Of a stretch of DNA of 64,000 bases, positions 39,831-47,467 are shown in pieces. The translations under genes were made by a program, and so were the position numbers. This stretch comes from Paenibacillus sp. Soil766 (GTDB taxonomy: Bacteria; Bacillota; Bacilli; Paenibacillales; NBRC-103111). Under the pieces are notes generated by a model. It did not search any database. It was not told the DNA's origin and saw only the letters and a program-made list of their open reading frames with translations. The stretch is taken from contig NZ_LMSJ01000016.1 in the NCBI RefSeq assembly GCF_001428105.1, positions 62,001-126,000 on the forward strand. Direction: 5' to 3'. The first letter of the stretch is position 1. Each line of letters opens with the position of its first letter.

Positions 39831-40124
39831 ATGAAAATAGATTGGACATTTACGTTGGATCAACCCTGGACGCTGGATCGTGTGTTGAATTTTGTAGCCA
39901 TGGCGAATCAATATACGAGTCAGATTTATTTAGGTTCACACGGAGAAAAGGTGAATGCGAAAGGCCTCCTAGGGATCGTATCCTGGAGTATGTCACTTCG
40001 AGAACAATCAACCATCGCTCTTCAACTTGACGGTATCGATGCACAGCAAGCGTTCGAGGGTGTATCTACTTATTTACAAAATCAAGATGATGATTTACAT
40101 ACAATGTACTCTCGAAGTTCTTGA
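39831..40124 (+). CDS. HPr-fold protein lacking both phosphorylation residues
   Basis: ATG 39831 with AGAGGAGGAG upstream; 97 residues. The second half aligns with PTS phosphocarrier HPr: HGEKVNAKGLLGIVSWSM against HPr NGKTVNLKSIMGVMSLG, then strand TIALQLDG and helix AQQAFEGVSTYL. Under this alignment the active-site His15 is replaced by Thr14 (in PWTLDR, where HPr has IHARP). The regulatory Ser46 is replaced by Gly45 (AKGLLG). It therefore can neither carry PTS phosphate nor be phosphorylated by HPr kinase in the usual way. It may be a binding or regulatory relative. It lies between an unknown small gene and a YesM/YesN pair and has its own terminator. Fold assignment is by eye. Confidence 0.72.
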   Translation: MKIDWTFTLDQPWTLDRVLNFVAMANQYTSQIYLGSHGEKVNAKGLLGIVSWSMSLREQSTIALQLDGIDAQQAFEGVSTYLQNQDDDLHTMYSRSS

Positions 40125-40174
40125 TGATGGGTAAGCCGGAGAGGAAGTCATGGTCATTATTTCAAATGAGATTG

Positions 40175-40201
40175 GCCTTACGATTTTTCGTAAGGCTTTT
40201 T
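40175..40201 (+). terminator. Rho-independent terminator after the HPr-like gene
   Basis: GCCTTACGA (40175-40183) and TCGTAAGGC (40188-40196) form a perfect nine-base-pair stem followed by TTTTT. It separates the small genes from the sensor kinase gene. Confidence 0.92.
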
Positions 40202-40299
40202 AGCAACGTTGCAGCCTCTCTTTTTCCTGTATTGTTGCTTAAAGAAAGTGTATGTTACTATGGGAGAGACAACCCATAACTTACCGAAGGGGAATACCT

Positions 40300-42117
40300 A
40301 TGGCCCTAACGAAATGGATCAAATGGCTGATTAACGTTGTGCCGAACATGAAGTTGAATCAGAGGTTTTTGGCCAGCTATCTCTTTGTCTGCATTATTCC
40401 GCTATTAATTGTAAGTATAATCATTTATTACCAATCAGCTAATAGTTTGGAAGAAGCTTCGCAAGAGTTTGCTGCGCTATATACGTCGCAGATCGAATCA
40501 TCGATGAACGACTTTCTTCAGGAGTATGACAGGGTGACCAAGACGGTCCTGATTGACAACGATATCCTGTCTCGTCTAGGCGAAGAGAAGCTTCCTATGT
40601 CAGAAATGATTGTCAATAATAATATGATCAATCGAATTCTCATGAGGATCGCGTTGCTTAAGCCGGAAATCAGCTACATGACGCTGATCACGAAAGGGAA
40701 TAAAGTCTATCATTACTCGAACAGCTCCAACGTAGTAAATGAAAGTATCCTGTTGCAACAGGATTGGTATAAGAAGAGTGTGGGTCCAGAGGAAACATTG
40801 TTCATCACGCCACTCCACGATCGCTCCTACTATGAGGATAAAGGTGAGGGTGCGGTTATAACCGTCGGCAGAGTGCTGCTGAACTCTGATGGTTCTTACG
40901 CAGGTGTCCTGTTGATTGATATGGACCCTTCCCATTTGCTGAAGCTGAATGAGAATTTTATCGTGGCTCGGGATCGTTACGATATGCGGGTTATCGTCAG
41001 TAACAAAAAGGGAGAAATGGTTTACCACTCCGATCTGACCAGCGGCAAGACGAACTGGAAACAGCTTTCAGCCAGTCAGAACAGTCCTGGAATGGATAAG
41101 AATGATGAGACAATGATTGTACTAACTGGGAGCATGGCATCGAACCAGCTAATGGTAAGAACGGAGATTCCTCGGGATAAATTGCTGCTGAAAATTGGTA
41201 ATATGAAAGTTTCGACCATTTTGGTCATCGCGATTAGTTTTTTGTTTATTATTGTGATCTCGATTGCCATGAGTTCTTACATTACCCGGCCTATTATGAA
41301 TCTTCGAAGAAGCATGAAGCAAGCAGAAGCGGGACTATACCATCCGATTGAACTGAAAATTCCCAATGATGAAATCGGAAGTCTGATACGTAGCTATAAC
41401 AAGATGATCATCACGATCAAGACGCTTATTGAAGAGGTCTATCTGGCAGAAATCAAGCAAAGACATGCGGAGTTTCTTGCACTTCAGCACCAGATTAATC
41501 CCCATATGCTCTACAATACGCTCGAATCCATTCGAATGAAAGCGCTTGTAAAGGAACAGGACGAAATCGCCGGCATGATTAAGATTCTCGCCCGTATGTT
41601 TCGATTATCTTTGGGGAAAGAAGCAGGTCATCACTTGGTTAAGAATGAAGTGGATTATACCGTGAACTATTTGAAGCTTCAAAATATTAGGTTCGACGAC
41701 CGATTCAAACTGCATGTCCAAATGAGCGAAGAAGTGTTGCAATGCCGCATCCTGCCGCTTTTATTCCAGCCGATTGTTGAAAATAGCATCAACCATGGTT
41801 TTCATGACTATAGCAAGGTCATGAATATTTATCTGGAAGGAACGATTACGGATGATAACGATCTCTGGATCCGAATTTCGGATGACGGGGAGGGCATGGA
41901 TACATCACAAGTCGAAGAACTGAACAAGAACCTGGCTGAGGCAGAAGCGAACAAGTTAAAGTTGGATGACTTAATAGAAGCTTCGGGGATGAGCATAGGC
42001 TTGAGAAATATTGCTGAGCGGATCAAGCTGCAATATGGAGATCGCTATGACATGACAGTGAATTCCTTGCGGGGCGAAGGAACGGTTGTTGAATTTCGTA
42101 TACCCAGACGACAGTAA
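40300..42117 (+). CDS. YesM-type sensor histidine kinase
   Basis: I choose ATG 40300 (GAAGGGG at about 40286-40292) over ATG 40252; 605 residues. A membrane segment at about residues 23-45, an external Cache-like sensor of about 250 residues and a second segment near residue 310 (ILVIAISFLFIIVISIAMSS) come first. A HAMP linker follows. The kinase core has LALQHQINPHMLYNTLESIR with the phospho-acceptor His, and an ATPase domain with PIVENSINHGF, ISDDGEGMD and GIGLRNIAERI read as SIGLRNIAERI. It is followed 79 bp later by the matching response regulator. The target is probably transporter 3 just downstream. Confidence 0.94.
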   Translation: MALTKWIKWLINVVPNMKLNQRFLASYLFVCIIPLLIVSIIIYYQSANSLEEASQEFAALYTSQIESSMNDFLQEYDRVTKTVLIDNDILSRLGEEKLPMSEMIVNNNMINRILMRIALLKPEISYMTLITKGNKVYHYSNSSNVVNESILLQQDWYKKSVGPEETLFITPLHDRSYYEDKGEGAVITVGRVLLNSDGSYAGVLLIDMDPSHLLKLNENFIVARDRYDMRVIVSNKKGEMVYHSDLTSGKTNWKQLSASQNSPGMDKNDETMIVLTGSMASNQLMVRTEIPRDKLLLKIGNMKVSTILVIAISFLFIIVISIAMSSYITRPIMNLRRSMKQAEAGLYHPIELKIPNDEIGSLIRSYNKMIITIKTLIEEVYLAEIKQRHAEFLALQHQINPHMLYNTLESIRMKALVKEQDEIAGMIKILARMFRLSLGKEAGHHLVKNEVDYTVNYLKLQNIRFDDRFKLHVQMSEEVLQCRILPLLFQPIVENSINHGFHDYSKVMNIYLEGTITDDNDLWIRISDDGEGMDTSQVEELNKNLAEAEANKLKLDDLIEASGMSIGLRNIAERIKLQYGDRYDMTVNSLRGEGTVVEFRIPRRQ

Positions 42118-42196
42118 CAAGGAGAGACTGTGAGCTCCACGCAAAGTTCCCTTAGTATGAAGGGCTTCAAAAAAAACGCGAAGGGGGAGTTTAACT

Positions 42197-43735
42197 ATGA
42201 GGCTGGTCATTATAGATGACGAGAAAGGGATCGTAGATGGCTTAAAAACCATTGTGAGACGATATCTGCCCACATGTGAAGTTGTTGGAACGGCGCACAA
42301 TGGCATCGAGGGTTGTAAGCTTGTTCAGGAAATGCAGCCAGACATCGTAATAACGGATATCCAAATGCCGCAATTGGACGGCTTACAGATGATTCGCAAT
42401 TTGATATCTTCCGGCAGTAAGGCCAAATTCATTATTTTGAGTGGTTATGCCGATTTTGAGTATGCAAGACAAGGGATCGAACTGGGAGTTAAGTCTTATC
42501 TGACCAAGCCTGTTGAAGAAGAAGAACTTGAAGAATGCGTAACCAAAGTCATAGCCGAGATCAACTTGGAACATGTGCAAGTACGGCAAGAGAATGAATT
42601 GGTGCTAAAAGGTATGCTAATGACGGGGTACAACCCTGAATCCCATAACACTCAAATATTGAATGTGTTGCATGTACCTGTTTCAGGTCATGACTGCGTA
42701 TGTGCGCTATTGGAGTTCGGGTGTGAGATCGGCAAGTTGCAGGAAGAACGTATCCTGGGCAGATTGAGGAACGACTTAAGACACTACGACCAGATGCAAG
42801 CATTCCGATATGAAGGCTCTCAATTTGTAGTCATTATCGTGAATGAGAAGAGGTTTGATGAATCCAATCTGATTCGTGATGTGAAAATATTGCAAGAATG
42901 GTTCAACCAAACAGGGGGGATGTCGGTATCGGTGGGGATTGGTCAGCCTTATCCAGTACCAGCGGGATTGAGCACTTCATTTGAAGAGGCACAGCAGGCG
43001 CTGCGCTATAAGTTGATTAAGGGCAGCAATGCCGTTATCCCATTCAAGGAGACGGAGCGGATTTCCGACAGCAGCAGCATCGTATCGGAGGAGGATATGG
43101 CACTGTTGGAGAAATCCATCGAAGATATGGATGCCGAAGGAAGCAGGGCTGTCATTGAACGGATCTTTAAGATCATTGAAGTGGAGAATAGGTTGAATCT
43201 TGCCGACCTACAGCATCAAATATTGATTATTTTATTATCCAGTATGAGACGAATGACGTTTATGCAACTACAGATGAATGACTTCCTTGGTAAATACATG
43301 CTTTCACAGGATGAATTATCCCGATTCAAAACACTGGACGAATTGAAATTATGGTTAATTCAAGCGACTGAACGCATCATTGAGCAGAAGTTGACACGCA
43401 GTACGCCGAAGAAAAAAGATGTAATCTCCGATATCAAGGAGTACGTAGCCGTCCATTATAATAGTAACATCACCTTGGCGGACTTATCTGCCCGATTCTT
43501 TATTAACCCGTATTATTTAAGCCAGTTGTTTAAGGAAAAGACCGGTGACACGTACTTAAGCTATTTGATGGGAATCCGCATAAAGAAAGCAAAAGAGTTG
43601 TTAGAAGAAACGGACTTGAAAATATATGAAATTTGCCAAATGGTGGGGTATGCGGATACGAATCATTTTAGCAAACTGTTCGAAAGAATGAACGGCTGTA
43701 CACCAACCGAATATAGAAAAAAGTGTAAAATATAG
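42197..43735 (+). CDS. YesN-type response regulator with AraC DNA-binding domain
   Basis: ATG 42197 with GAAGGGGGAG upstream; 512 residues. The receiver domain has VIIDDEKG (acidic pair), IVITDIQMPQLDG (phospho-acceptor Asp) and SYLTKPV (Lys). A middle region of about 270 residues resembles the degenerate, GGDEF-like linker of this class. The last 100 residues carry two helix-turn-helix motifs, NITLADLSARFFINPYYLSQ and KIYEICQMVGYADTNHFSKL. It is paired with the YesM-type kinase. A tandem direct repeat directly upstream of the next promoter (43794-43833) is a plausible binding site. Confidence 0.94.
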   Translation: MRLVIIDDEKGIVDGLKTIVRRYLPTCEVVGTAHNGIEGCKLVQEMQPDIVITDIQMPQLDGLQMIRNLISSGSKAKFIILSGYADFEYARQGIELGVKSYLTKPVEEEELEECVTKVIAEINLEHVQVRQENELVLKGMLMTGYNPESHNTQILNVLHVPVSGHDCVCALLEFGCEIGKLQEERILGRLRNDLRHYDQMQAFRYEGSQFVVIIVNEKRFDESNLIRDVKILQEWFNQTGGMSVSVGIGQPYPVPAGLSTSFEEAQQALRYKLIKGSNAVIPFKETERISDSSSIVSEEDMALLEKSIEDMDAEGSRAVIERIFKIIEVENRLNLADLQHQILIILLSSMRRMTFMQLQMNDFLGKYMLSQDELSRFKTLDELKLWLIQATERIIEQKLTRSTPKKKDVISDIKEYVAVHYNSNITLADLSARFFINPYYLSQLFKEKTGDTYLSYLMGIRIKKAKELLEETDLKIYEICQMVGYADTNHFSKLFERMNGCTPTEYRKKCKI

Positions 43736-43746
43736 CTAAATGTGAA

Positions 43747-43787
43747 GCACCCTTTCTCCCAAAACAAGGAGGGAAGGGGTGTTTTTT
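43747..43787 (+). terminator. Rho-independent terminator after the response regulator gene
   Basis: CACCCTTTCTCCC pairs with GGGAAGGGGTG around an A-rich loop, followed by TTTTTTG. It isolates the regulator genes from transporter 3. Confidence 0.88.
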
Positions 43788-43793
43788 GTCGGA

Positions 43794-43833
43794 AAACTTA
43801 AAAGTACCCTAGTGTAAACTTAAAAACCACCCT
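43794..43833 (+). promoter_or_regulatory. Tandem direct repeat, probable AraC-type regulator site
   Basis: AAACTTAAAAGTACCCT (43794-43810) and AAACTTAAAAACCACCCT (43816-43833) are direct repeats whose starts are 22 bp apart, two helical turns. The second abuts the predicted -35 at 43834. This is the geometry expected of a dimeric AraC-domain activator touching RNA polymerase. The neighbouring YesN-type regulator is the natural candidate. Confidence 0.65.
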
Positions 43834-43862
43834 TTGAGCTTTTAGTGGAATCACGGTATATT
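43834..43862 (+). promoter_or_regulatory. Predicted sigma-A promoter of transporter 3
   Basis: TTGAGC (43834-43839), a 17-bp spacer and TATATT (43857-43862). The start of transcription would fall near 43869, beside the cre-like site. The weak -35 suits an activator-dependent promoter. Confidence 0.6.
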
Positions 43863-43869
43863 TTTATCA

Positions 43870-43883
43870 TGAAAACGGATTCA
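43870..43883 (+). promoter_or_regulatory. cre-like catabolite control site
   Basis: TGAAAACGGATTCA matches the CcpA consensus TGWAANCGNTNWCA at all but one fixed position. Placed at the expected transcription start of transporter 3, it could block initiation when preferred sugars are present. CcpA is not encoded in the window. Confidence 0.6.
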
Positions 43884-43920
43884 AAAGACAGATAAACACG
43901 AAGGATGTGGAGAGAATCAA

Positions 43921-44886
43921 ATGAACAGCACAATGTCTGTTGCCGGCAAGGGGGAATTGGCAAAGCGGACGCGAGTACGTCCTTTCTCATTGCTTTGGCG
44001 CAATATAAGAACCTATTGGCCGCTTTATGTGATGGCTGTCCCTGGTATTGCTTTTATTATTATCTTTAAGTACATTCCGTTAACCGGATCGTTGATCGCT
44101 TTTCAGGATTATTCGGTGTTTAAAGGCTTTATGGACAGTCCTTGGGTTGGCTTCAAGCACTTTAAGATGTTGCTTGATTACCCAGATTTCAATCGCGTTT
44201 TTACGAATACGCTCATTTTAGGCATATTGAAGACGCTGTTCGTATTCCCAGTACCGATCCTGTTGTCACTAATGATTAATGAGGTCAGGAAAGCAGCGCT
44301 CAAGAAAGGGATTCAAACGGCTTTATATATTCCGCATTTCCTGTCGTGGGTCATCGTAGCGGGGATCGCCTTTGATTTGTTCGCGACGAGTGGATTGTTC
44401 AATTTGGTAATCGGTTGGTTCGGCCATGAACCTGTATTGGCTATGCAAGAAAGCTCTTATTTCCGACCGATCTATGTACTTACAGGGTTATGGAGGGACG
44501 CTGGCTGGGGCACGGTCGTCTACATGGCAGCGATCAGTTCCATTGATCCGCAGCTTTATGAATCGGCCATGATGGATGGCGCGTCGAGATTCAAACAGAT
44601 GAAATATGTGACATTCCCGTTGTTGCTTCCGACGATTCTAGTCCTGTTCCTACTGGAAATCGGCAATTTTATGGAACTTGGCTTCGATCATGTCTATAAC
44701 CTGTTGACGCCAATGACGTATAGTGCCGGAGATATACTGGATACTTATGTGTTCCGGACGGGTATTCAGCAAGCACAATACAGCTTTGCGACAGCCGTTG
44801 GTTTGTTTCAGTCAATCATCGGATTTATCCTGGTCTACACGTTCAATCGATTGTCCAGGAAAGTTTCGGATGGGGGGCTTTGGTAA
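43921..44886 (+). CDS. ABC transporter permease, LplB type
   Basis: ATG 43921 with GGAGAG upstream; 321 residues. A cytoplasmic N-terminal extension of about 30 residues precedes the first membrane segment YVMAVPGIAFIIIFKYIP. The EAA loop is LYESAMMDGASRFKQMKYV. The C-terminus ends GGLW, as is usual for the family. First gene of transporter 3, probably under control of the direct repeats and cre-like site just upstream. The next permease begins three bases after this stop codon. Confidence 0.93.
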   Translation: MNSTMSVAGKGELAKRTRVRPFSLLWRNIRTYWPLYVMAVPGIAFIIIFKYIPLTGSLIAFQDYSVFKGFMDSPWVGFKHFKMLLDYPDFNRVFTNTLILGILKTLFVFPVPILLSLMINEVRKAALKKGIQTALYIPHFLSWVIVAGIAFDLFATSGLFNLVIGWFGHEPVLAMQESSYFRPIYVLTGLWRDAGWGTVVYMAAISSIDPQLYESAMMDGASRFKQMKYVTFPLLLPTILVLFLLEIGNFMELGFDHVYNLLTPMTYSAGDILDTYVFRTGIQQAQYSFATAVGLFQSIIGFILVYTFNRLSRKVSDGGLW

Positions 44887-44888
44887 CT

Positions 44889-45755
44889 ATGCATTTGTCC
44901 AAAAGTGAAAAGGCGTTTGGGTATGGCATCTTGGTATTGCTATGTATCTTCTCGGTCATTGCCCTGATTCCACTCCTGTCGGTTATCTCGATCTCGTTCA
45001 GTTCGAGCCGGGCCGTGGATTTAAACCTAGTGACGATCTGGCCCAAGGAATTCACGTTAGACTCATGGTCATATTTGCTAGCGCGATGGGATTTGTGGAG
45101 ATCCTTCATCTTGACCGTGTTTACAACCGTTATCAGCACATTTCTCGCCTTGCTGGTCACTGCACTCTTAGCGTATCCTTTATCTAAAAAAGAATTCCTT
45201 CCCGCAGGTATTCTCATGGTCGCAGTGGTCATTACGATGGTGTTCAAGGCTCCAATCGTCCCTTATTTTCTTACGGTACGAAGCATCGGCTTGTATAACA
45301 ATCCGTTGGTTCTGGTCATCCCCCATATATTAAGTCCTTTTAATCTAATCATTATGAGGACATTCTTTAAACAGTTTCCGAAGGAACTGGAGGAAGCGGC
45401 TTTTATGGAAGGTTGCGGCTATTTCCGAATGTTGTTCTACTTCGTGCTTCCGCTATCCAAAGCTGTGTTGGCGACACTGGCGTTATTCTATGGGGTTGTA
45501 GTGTGGAACCAATTCCAACATCCGCTCTTTTTCATCCAAAATCCGGATTGGTTTCCCCTCCAGTTGAAGATCAGACAGTTTATTACCGATCCGAATGAAA
45601 TGCCTTTTGTCGAGTCGATTATGGATATTAATTATAGTGAGCGAACGCTGAAATCTGCTACTGTTGTATTTGCCATTATCCCAGTTGTTCTCATCTATCC
45701 TTTCGTGCAGAAATACTTTGTCAAAGGAGCCATGATCGGCTCTGTGAAAGGGTAA
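44889..45755 (+). CDS. ABC transporter permease, YtcP/LplC type
   Basis: I choose ATG 44889 over an overlapping TTG at 44880, because GGGGGG at 44872-44877 is then better spaced; 288 residues. Six membrane segments are visible. The EAA-type loop is LEEAAFMEGCGYFRMLFYF, with Glu-Gly replacing the usual Asp-Gly. The ending YFVKGAMIGSVKG is typical. It is tightly coupled to the preceding permease. A small hairpin (AGCCCTAAGGGCT at 45769-45781) lies between it and the binding-protein gene and may stabilise the mRNA segment. Confidence 0.92.
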   Translation: MHLSKSEKAFGYGILVLLCIFSVIALIPLLSVISISFSSSRAVDLNLVTIWPKEFTLDSWSYLLARWDLWRSFILTVFTTVISTFLALLVTALLAYPLSKKEFLPAGILMVAVVITMVFKAPIVPYFLTVRSIGLYNNPLVLVIPHILSPFNLIIMRTFFKQFPKELEEAAFMEGCGYFRMLFYFVLPLSKAVLATLALFYGVVVWNQFQHPLFFIQNPDWFPLQLKIRQFITDPNEMPFVESIMDINYSERTLKSATVVFAIIPVVLIYPFVQKYFVKGAMIGSVKG

Positions 45756-45820
45756 TCCATCTCGGTTTAGAAGCCCTAAGGGCTATTAAATATGAATACC
45801 AATTTAGGGGGAATTCACAA

Positions 45821-47392
45821 ATGTCATGGAAGAAGCTAAGTGTTATTACGTTAACTGCGGCAATGGCGGTATCCGTATTCAGCGGCTGTGCCAAGAAAGA
45901 AGAGACGGGCAGCCAAAGTCAATCCAATAGCCCATCTGCAACTGAGGAATTGGTAGATCTTGAAGTCTGGTACTCGAATCTCGGGTATAAGCCAATTGAG
46001 AAAGGCAGCAAACTATATGAGTTTTATAAAAAGGAACTCGGTGTCGGTGTCATCCACCCTTATGTGGAATGGAACGGCGGGACATCATATCTGAATCAAT
46101 TGAATTTGAAAATTGCAGCGAATGAAATGCCAGATATGTTCTTCCCGCAGCAAGGTATGGAAGCAAGCCTAGCCAAGAACGGTGCTATTGCGGATTTGAC
46201 GGACCTCCTTCCCAAATATGCACCCAATCTATGGAATGCTATTCCCAAAGATGTGTGGGAGATTGTGAAGGCTAATGATCCTACAGGTCAAGGTCGCATT
46301 TATTATGTGCCTGGTGTGTTGGATTATGGAAGAATGGGCGGATTGATCCGCAAAGATTGGCTGGATAAAGTCGGCCTGCCGATGCCGAAGACGCAAGAAG
46401 AGTTTGTCAAAGTGCTGGAAGCATTCCGGGATAAGGATCCGAACGGTAACGGTAAGAAAGATGAACTTCCGACAGGCGGTCGTGAGCAGGCAGCATGGAT
46501 GGATGAATTGTTCGCCATGTATGGCGTAGCTATGAATGAAGGTAAACCCGACTGGGACATCTACGATGGGAAGTTGACTTACGCAGCTGTGACTCCAAAT
46601 ATGAAAGCTTCGTTGGAGTTTATTGCCAAGCTGTATAAGGACGGATTACTGGATAAAGAGAGCCTTTTGAATAACAAGGCGCAATGGGACGGCAAAATCG
46701 ATTCCGATAAGGTAGGTATTTATTATCACTGGTCTGAGGATGCTGGTGGACATGTGGAGAAAATCTTCAAAAACACCAACGTGAAGGGTGACTACTCCGT
46801 TCTACCTATCCCAGAAGTTCCAGGATTCAAAGGATTCTATACGCAGAAGAAGATGGGAAGCCCGATCTGGGTTGTCAAAAACAATAAGGATCAGAAAAAG
46901 CTGATGGCTACCATGAAGCTTTTGAATAATCTGTATGACAAGAGCAAATGGGAGAATTTGTTCTACGGTGCTGAAGGTATGCACCATGAAGTGAAGGATG
47001 GCAAAAAAGTGTCCATCGCCCCAGATAAGAGCACGCAAGAGAATAAGCTGTTCCAACCATTTAACGATCTAGATACGCTGGAATACAAAACAAATTTATT
47101 GAAAAATGCGACTTCACCTGAGCGTGTATGGGCGTTAGGGCAAAATACTAGAAACATGGCGGAGAATCAGAAATACGTGAAAACGATTGCGGGAGACGGT
47201 TTGCCTGCTAGTATCTATGATGGTTTTGCGGATATTAATAACCGTACACTGTATGTCGAGTACGCGACTAAGATTATCCTTGGGCAATATCCGATCAGCA
47301 AGTTTGATGAATTCGTCGAGAAGTGGAATAAGTCCGGCGGGGAAGAAGTAACGAAGCGTGCAAGAGAGTGGTATGCCAAAGTGAAAAAATAA
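45821..47392 (+). CDS. ABC transporter extracellular solute-binding lipoprotein
   Basis: ATG 45821 with TTAGGGGGAA upstream; 523 residues. The lipobox FSGC puts the predicted lipidated Cys at about residue 23, followed by a Ser/Gln/Asn-rich spacer. The body is LplA-like and contains the loop DKDPNGNGKKDELPTGG, typical of a calcium-binding turn in this family. Third component of transporter 3, followed by a hairpin and then the giant SLH-anchored lyase. It probably captures the oligosaccharides that lyase releases. Confidence 0.92.
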   Translation: MSWKKLSVITLTAAMAVSVFSGCAKKEETGSQSQSNSPSATEELVDLEVWYSNLGYKPIEKGSKLYEFYKKELGVGVIHPYVEWNGGTSYLNQLNLKIAANEMPDMFFPQQGMEASLAKNGAIADLTDLLPKYAPNLWNAIPKDVWEIVKANDPTGQGRIYYVPGVLDYGRMGGLIRKDWLDKVGLPMPKTQEEFVKVLEAFRDKDPNGNGKKDELPTGGREQAAWMDELFAMYGVAMNEGKPDWDIYDGKLTYAAVTPNMKASLEFIAKLYKDGLLDKESLLNNKAQWDGKIDSDKVGIYYHWSEDAGGHVEKIFKNTNVKGDYSVLPIPEVPGFKGFYTQKKMGSPIWVVKNNKDQKKLMATMKLLNNLYDKSKWENLFYGAEGMHHEVKDGKKVSIAPDKSTQENKLFQPFNDLDTLEYKTNLLKNATSPERVWALGQNTRNMAENQKYVKTIAGDGLPASIYDGFADINNRTLYVEYATKIILGQYPISKFDEFVEKWNKSGGEEVTKRAREWYAKVKK

Positions 47393-47414
47393 TGTACGGA
47401 TGATGAGTTCTCAA

Positions 47415-47452
47415 AGAGGCAGTCCTAGTATCATGGACTGCCTCTCCATTTT
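47415..47452 (+). terminator. Hairpin between transporter 3 and the giant lyase gene
   Basis: AGAGGCAGTCC (47415-47425) and GGACTGCCTCT (47435-47445) form a perfect 11-bp stem followed by CCATTTT. The T-run is weak, so it may be a partial terminator limiting expression of the downstream 7-kb gene. Confidence 0.65.
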
Positions 47453-47467
47453 AGAAAGGGAGGGTTC

